Assembly: GCA_039933785.1 (NCBI GenBank)
Contig: JBDTNL010000040.1
Location: 1 to 32,413 of the forward strand
DNA length: 32,413 bases
Origin: JBDTNL01 sp039933785
GTDB taxonomy: Bacteria > Acidobacteriota > Thermoanaerobaculia > Multivoradales > JAGPDF01
Reading direction: 5' to 3'
Both the position numbers and the translations under genes were made by a program. Shown piece after piece: positions 28,697 to 32,413 of the stretch; within the stretch, counting starts at the first letter, position 1; each line of letters opens with the position of its first letter. The notes under the pieces were generated by a model. The model searched no databases. It worked only from the letters and a program-made list of their open reading frames with translations, and was not told where the DNA came from.

Positions 28697-29674
28697 ATGA
28701 GCCCACACGTCCTCGTCACCGGCGGCGCCGGATTCATCGGGTCGCACGTAACCCGCCGGCTGCTCGACCGAGGCGATCGGGTGACCGTGCTAGACGATTT
28801 CAACGACTTCTACGACCCCGCGCGCAAGCGCGCCAACATCGCGCCATTTCTCGAGCGCCCAGGGCGCGGCGACTACCGGCTGGTCGAGGGCGACATCCGC
28901 GACGCCGCGCTGGTCGACCGGCTGTTCGCGGAGCAGCGCTTCGACGCCGTGATTCACCTCGCGGCGCGCGCCGGAGTGCGGCCCAGCCTGAGCGAACCCA
29001 TCCTCTACGAAGACGTGAACTGCGTCGGCACCCTGCGACTGCTCGAAGCCGCACGGCACCACGGCCCGAGAAACTTCGTCTTCGGTTCGTCATCTTCGGT
29101 GTACGGCATCAACACGAAAGTGCCTTTTTCCGAGAGCGACGAGGTCAACCTCCCGATCAGCCCATACGCGACCACCAAGCGCGCCGGCGAGTTGCTGTGC
29201 TTCAACTATCACCACCTGTACGGCCTGCGCTGCTCGTGCCTGCGCTTCTTTACCGTGTACGGGCCTGGGCAACGGCCCGAGATGGCGATCCACAAGTTCA
29301 CCGATTTGATCGCCCGCGGCGAGATCGTGCCCCTCTACGGCGACGGGTCGTCGCGGCGCGACTACACCTACGTCGACGACATCGTCGACGGGATCCTCGC
29401 GGCGCTCGATCTCGCGCCCGGCTTCGAGATCCTCAACCTCGGCGGCGCCGAGACCACCGCGCTGATCGATCTGGTGCGCTGGATCGGCGAGGACCTCGGC
29501 GTCGAGCCGCGAATCGAGTTCCTACCCGATCAACCGGGCGACGTGCCGATCACGTACGCCAACGTCAGCAAGGCGAAGCGGGTTCTCGGCTACGCGCCGA
29601 AGGTACACATCCGCGACGGCGTGCGCCGATTCGTGAGCTGGTACCGGCAGTCTGGCAGCGGCATCAGCGCCTAG
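28697..29674 (+). CDS. NAD-dependent UDP-sugar 4-epimerase (UDP-glucuronate 4-epimerase-like)
   Basis: A 325-residue extended short-chain dehydrogenase. The NAD motif is VTGGAGFIGSH (7-17), the catalytic Ser/Thr is in FVFGSSSSVYG (127-137), and Y157/K161 (YATTK) complete the triad. The segment RCSCLRFFTVYGPGQRPEMAIHKF (178-201) and FNDFYDPARKRANI resemble UDP-glucuronate 4-epimerases rather than GalE. Such enzymes make UDP-galacturonate for capsule or lipopolysaccharide. A UDP-glucose dehydrogenase, which would supply its substrate, lies 1.6 kb downstream. It follows mlaD by 15 bases without a clear terminator. Confidence 0.85.
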   Translation: MSPHVLVTGGAGFIGSHVTRRLLDRGDRVTVLDDFNDFYDPARKRANIAPFLERPGRGDYRLVEGDIRDAALVDRLFAEQRFDAVIHLAARAGVRPSLSEPILYEDVNCVGTLRLLEAARHHGPRNFVFGSSSSVYGINTKVPFSESDEVNLPISPYATTKRAGELLCFNYHHLYGLRCSCLRFFTVYGPGQRPEMAIHKFTDLIARGEIVPLYGDGSSRRDYTYVDDIVDGILAALDLAPGFEILNLGGAETTALIDLVRWIGEDLGVEPRIEFLPDQPGDVPITYANVSKAKRVLGYAPKVHIRDGVRRFVSWYRQSGSGISA

Positions 29675-29695
29675 CTGCGCTTCCGACCCGGAGCT

Positions 29696-31192
29696 ATGGC
29701 GGATCGAAGGGTTGTCGGACTTGGCCTGTTCTGGCTGGTCCTCGTCGGGCTGCTCTGCTGGCGCTTCCGGGGCGCCGCGCCCGACGACATGTTCATCACG
29801 TATCGCTACGCTCAGAACCTCGTCGAGGGCCGGGGCTTCCTCTTCAATCCTCCGGAGCGGGTGTACGGCATTTCCGACCCGGGTGTCGGGCTGGCATTGG
29901 CAGCCGGCAACGCTGTCACTGGTTTGGACATTCCAGTGCTGGGCACTGTCTTGACCGGCTTTTCGTTGCTGGTTTCCGGTCTCGTCATTCTTAGCCTTGG
30001 AGCGAAGCGCGGTCAGTTCTGGGAGGCAGCCGTGGGAGGAACGCTCGCACTCACTTCCAGCTACCTTTGGCTTGGCCAAGGCTCAGGTCCGCTGGTCGCG
30101 CTCGCGCTTCTACTGTTGTCCTCTGTGCTGGCGCGACATCACCCGCTCGGGGCCGGATTGCTCGCCGGCGCTGGGGTCTGGTGTCGACCGGAATCGCTTA
30201 TCGGTTGCGCAATTCTTCTTTGGACGATGCGCGGCGACCGGCGCCGCGCTTTGCTGTTCGGAATTGCAGCCGGTGGTCTCGCTATCGCCGGCGGGCTCCT
30301 CGGCTGGCGGTATTTCGGACAGCTCGCTCCGAGCACCGTGGCCGTCAAGCGTCAGTTCGCGGCCCTGGCTCCGGACAAGTACACGGGCTGGTCAGGCTTC
30401 TGGCGGCCAGCCATACGACACTTCGTCGAGTACGAGGGTCTCGCCGGAGCGTTGACATTGGCCTTGGGTCTCGCCGGAGTGGTTCCTCTCGTGCGAAGAC
30501 TGGGCCCCGTGGGTTGGTTGCTCGGCCTGTATTGTCTCGCTCAAGTTGTCCTCTACAGCCTGCTCAAGATTCCCTTCTTCATCTGGTACGTGGCGCCGCC
30601 AGCGTTTCTGGTCTTGATCGGTCTTGGCTTCGGGCTTGGCGCGATCACGCGCGCGGCGGCGGGGCCGACGCGCCCGCGGTGGACGGCAGCAACGGTGGGA
30701 ATTCTCCTCTTCGCGGGAATTCTGATTCCGGCGATAGTGGTTCGAGTCCGCTGGGCGCAGGGCGGCCCGCGCGATTGGCGATTGCATGCCTACCGTGCCG
30801 CAGGCGAATGGTTGAAGACCCACTCTCCTGCGCTAAGCGATGTCGCATTCGACGAAGTCGGCATGCTCGCTTTCTACAGCGAACGGCGCGTCCTCGATTT
30901 GATCGGCCTGGAGAGCCCAGTGACGGTCCCCTATGCGGCGGTCAGCGACCCGGTCGGTGGCTTCCTGGCCGCGCCGACAACATACGTGCTTCAGCATACG
31001 TTCGATCTGCGCGGGGGGACCGGGCCGATGGTCTCCCGCCCCTGGTTTGCCGCGGCGTATCAGCAGGTCGCGCGCTTCGACTTCCTCGATCTCGGAGGCT
31101 CCACCATCCTCTACGAACGCCGACTCGGCGCCGAACTTCCTGCTCGCCGACCACCCTTCGACAAGCGTCGAAAAGTACCCCCGCCAGCATAG
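29696..31192 (+). CDS. Polytopic membrane glycosyltransferase, GT-C-like
   Basis: The 498-residue protein has about nine to ten hydrophobic spans and a soluble C-terminal part. The first loop after helix one reads DDMFITYRYAQNLVEGRGFLFNP (30-52). This is the acidic DD plus 'YRYAxNLxxGxGxxFNP' block of GT-C enzymes of the arabinofuranosyl/mannosyl transferase type, which use polyprenyl-phosphate sugars on the periplasmic side. Its donor and acceptor cannot be read from sequence. ATG 29696 has GGAG close upstream. Downstream, a 78-base gap leads to UDP-glucose dehydrogenase. Its codon use is less GC-biased than its neighbours', which may indicate transfer, but this was judged by eye. Confidence 0.75.
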   Translation: MADRRVVGLGLFWLVLVGLLCWRFRGAAPDDMFITYRYAQNLVEGRGFLFNPPERVYGISDPGVGLALAAGNAVTGLDIPVLGTVLTGFSLLVSGLVILSLGAKRGQFWEAAVGGTLALTSSYLWLGQGSGPLVALALLLLSSVLARHHPLGAGLLAGAGVWCRPESLIGCAILLWTMRGDRRRALLFGIAAGGLAIAGGLLGWRYFGQLAPSTVAVKRQFAALAPDKYTGWSGFWRPAIRHFVEYEGLAGALTLALGLAGVVPLVRRLGPVGWLLGLYCLAQVVLYSLLKIPFFIWYVAPPAFLVLIGLGFGLGAITRAAAGPTRPRWTAATVGILLFAGILIPAIVVRVRWAQGGPRDWRLHAYRAAGEWLKTHSPALSDVAFDEVGMLAFYSERRVLDLIGLESPVTVPYAAVSDPVGGFLAAPTTYVLQHTFDLRGGTGPMVSRPWFAAAYQQVARFDFLDLGGSTILYERRLGAELPARRPPFDKRRKVPPPA

Positions 31193-31270
31193 TTGGCGGC
31201 GGCTCGGTGGCTCGAAGTGCCGGCGTCAAGCCTTGCGGCTACCCCCACCGTCCGATAGCCTTCGCCTTCT

Positions 31271-32413
31271 ATGAAGATTTGCGTTGTCGGGAGTGGATAC
31301 GTAGGGCTGGTTACCGGAGCATGCTTGGCGGATTTCGGCATGCAGGTGATGGGCGTGGACAAGGATGCGGCCAAAATCGAGGCCCTGAAGCGGGGCGAAA
31401 TCCCAATTTACGAGCCTGGTCTCGAGGAAATCGTCGAAAAGAACGTCAAGGCGGGTCGGTTGACCTTCTCCACCGACTTGGGCCCTTCGATTCGCGAGGC
31501 CAAGGCAGTGTTCATCGCGGTGGGGACACCTTCCCTGCCAGACGGTCGCGCCGACCTCTCTTTCGTCCAACAGGTGGCCGAGTCGATCGGCGACAACCTC
31601 AATGGTTTCAAGGTCATCGTCACCAAGAGCACAGTGCCCGTCGGTACCGGCCAGATGGTCGAGCGGGTGGTGCGGGAACGCTCGGGCGGCCGCCAAGAGT
31701 TCGCGGTGGTGTCGAACCCCGAGTTCCTGCGCGAGGGCTCGGCGATCGAGGATTTCTTGCGCCCCGATCGGGTGGTCATCGGCACGCGAGATCCGCGCGC
31801 CGTCGACGTGATGCTGCAGATTTACGGGCCGCTGCAGGTGGCGGGCGTGCCCTTCGTGGTCGCGAACGTCGAGTCGGCCGAGATGATCAAGTACGCCTCG
31901 AACGGCTTCCTGGCGACGAAGATCTCCTTCATCAACGAAGTGGCGGAAATCTGCGAGGCCGTGGGCGCCGACGTGCAGGTGGTGGCGCGGGGTATGGGTC
32001 TCGACGAACGCATCGGCCCACGCTTCCTCAACCCGGGACCCGGGTTCGGCGGCTCTTGCTTTCCCAAGGACACCCGCGCGGTCGCTCAGATCGCGACCGA
32101 GCAAGGCCTGCGTTTCGAGATCATCGAAGCGGTGCTGTCGGCCAACGAGCGTGTGCAGCGGCGCATGGTGGACAAGATCGAGCAGGCCCTCGGAACGCTC
32201 GCCGGCAAGACGGTGGCGGTGCTCGGGCTCTCGTTCAAGGCCGATACCGATGACATGCGGGAGTCGCCTGCCATCGCGATCGTCGAGGGCTTGGTCGAGC
32301 GCGGAGCCCGTGTGCGCGCCTACGACCCGGTCGCGGCCGAGCAGGCGAAAAGCATGCTGCCGCCGATCGAATACTGCGACGATGCCTACGCCGCCGCCAA
32401 GGGCGCCGACGCG
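31271..32413 (+). CDS. ugd: UDP-glucose 6-dehydrogenase (3' end cut by window)
   Basis: The visible 381 residues of an enzyme usually about 430-440 long oxidise UDP-glucose to UDP-glucuronate in two NAD-dependent steps. The Rossmann motif is VVGSGYVGLVTGACLA (5-20); others are VGTPSLPDG, STVPVGTG, SNPEFLREGSAIEDFLRPDR and the catalytic loop GFGGSCFPKD with nucleophile C263. A second, C-terminal UDP-binding domain has started (VLGLSFKADTDDMRESPA). ATG at 31271; no strong ribosome binding site is visible. Its product is the expected substrate of the epimerase at 28697. Confidence 0.95.
   Translation, partial: MKICVVGSGYVGLVTGACLADFGMQVMGVDKDAAKIEALKRGEIPIYEPGLEEIVEKNVKAGRLTFSTDLGPSIREAKAVFIAVGTPSLPDGRADLSFVQQVAESIGDNLNGFKVIVTKSTVPVGTGQMVERVVRERSGGRQEFAVVSNPEFLREGSAIEDFLRPDRVVIGTRDPRAVDVMLQIYGPLQVAGVPFVVANVESAEMIKYASNGFLATKISFINEVAEICEAVGADVQVVARGMGLDERIGPRFLNPGPGFGGSCFPKDTRAVAQIATEQGLRFEIIEAVLSANERVQRRMVDKIEQALGTLAGKTVAVLGLSFKADTDDMRESPAIAIVEGLVERGARVRAYDPVAAEQAKSMLPPIEYCDDAYAAAKGADA

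Noticed and set aside
31193..31270. Gap before ugd as a tRNA, riboswitch or promoter
   Set aside because: No cloverleaf, strong hairpin or good -35/-10 pair found; left unassigned.

Overview
The window is GC-rich, densely coding bacterial chromosome with no tRNA, rRNA, CRISPR array, insertion sequence or phage gene that I can see. Gene content indicates a diderm: LpxH-like hydrolase, MlaE/F/D lipid transport, a pilus retraction ATPase, an MglA-type polarity GTPase and a sigma-54 activator. An MglA with a long C-terminal extension, together with the hrcA-grpE-dnaK-dnaJ-prmA-rsmE order, suggests Acidobacteriota or a Myxococcota-like lineage. That placement is inference from gene content, not a measured phylogeny.

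Region 1 (1-7675, minus strand) is one tight transcription unit read hrcA, grpE, dnaK, dnaJ, prmA, rsmE, ilvE, pilT. Several junctions are 4-base stop/start overlaps. It joins the DnaK chaperone system and its repressor to ribosome/rRNA methyltransferases, branched-chain amino acid transamination and a type IV pilus motor that runs off the left edge.

Region 2 (7756-14196, plus strand) is read divergently: a DUF2520 Rossmann protein, then mglA, nrdR, hsp20, lon, thiL. A sigma-70-like promoter precedes mglA. Overlapping it is an imperfect CIRCE-like inverted repeat, matching 14 of 18 arm positions with the exact 9-base spacer. This suggests that HrcA, encoded about 1 kb away, may also control mglA-nrdR-hsp20-lon. 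Together regions 1 and 2 form a protein-quality-control island (DnaK/J/GrpE, Hsp20, Lon, HrcA).

Region 3 (14186-25468, minus strand) is a ten-gene unit read plsC, mrp, lpxH, MBL hydrolase, aroA, a large sigma-54 activator, two Dpp/Opp-type permeases, a secreted Asp-box propeller protein and a tandem helix-turn-helix protein. The first half is housekeeping (phospholipid, lipid A, Fe-S, shikimate). The second half looks like an accessory module attached downstream.

Region 4 (25556-32413, plus strand) holds a small membrane protein of unknown function, mlaE-mlaF-mlaD, a UDP-sugar 4-epimerase, a GT-C-like membrane glycosyltransferase, and a UDP-glucose dehydrogenase cut by the right edge. mlaE appears to start at a CTG codon with a good ribosome binding site. 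The first ATG would remove the conserved N-terminus. The last three genes fit a route UDP-glucose to UDP-glucuronate to UDP-galacturonate for envelope polysaccharide.

No gene-free stretch exceeds about 110 bases.
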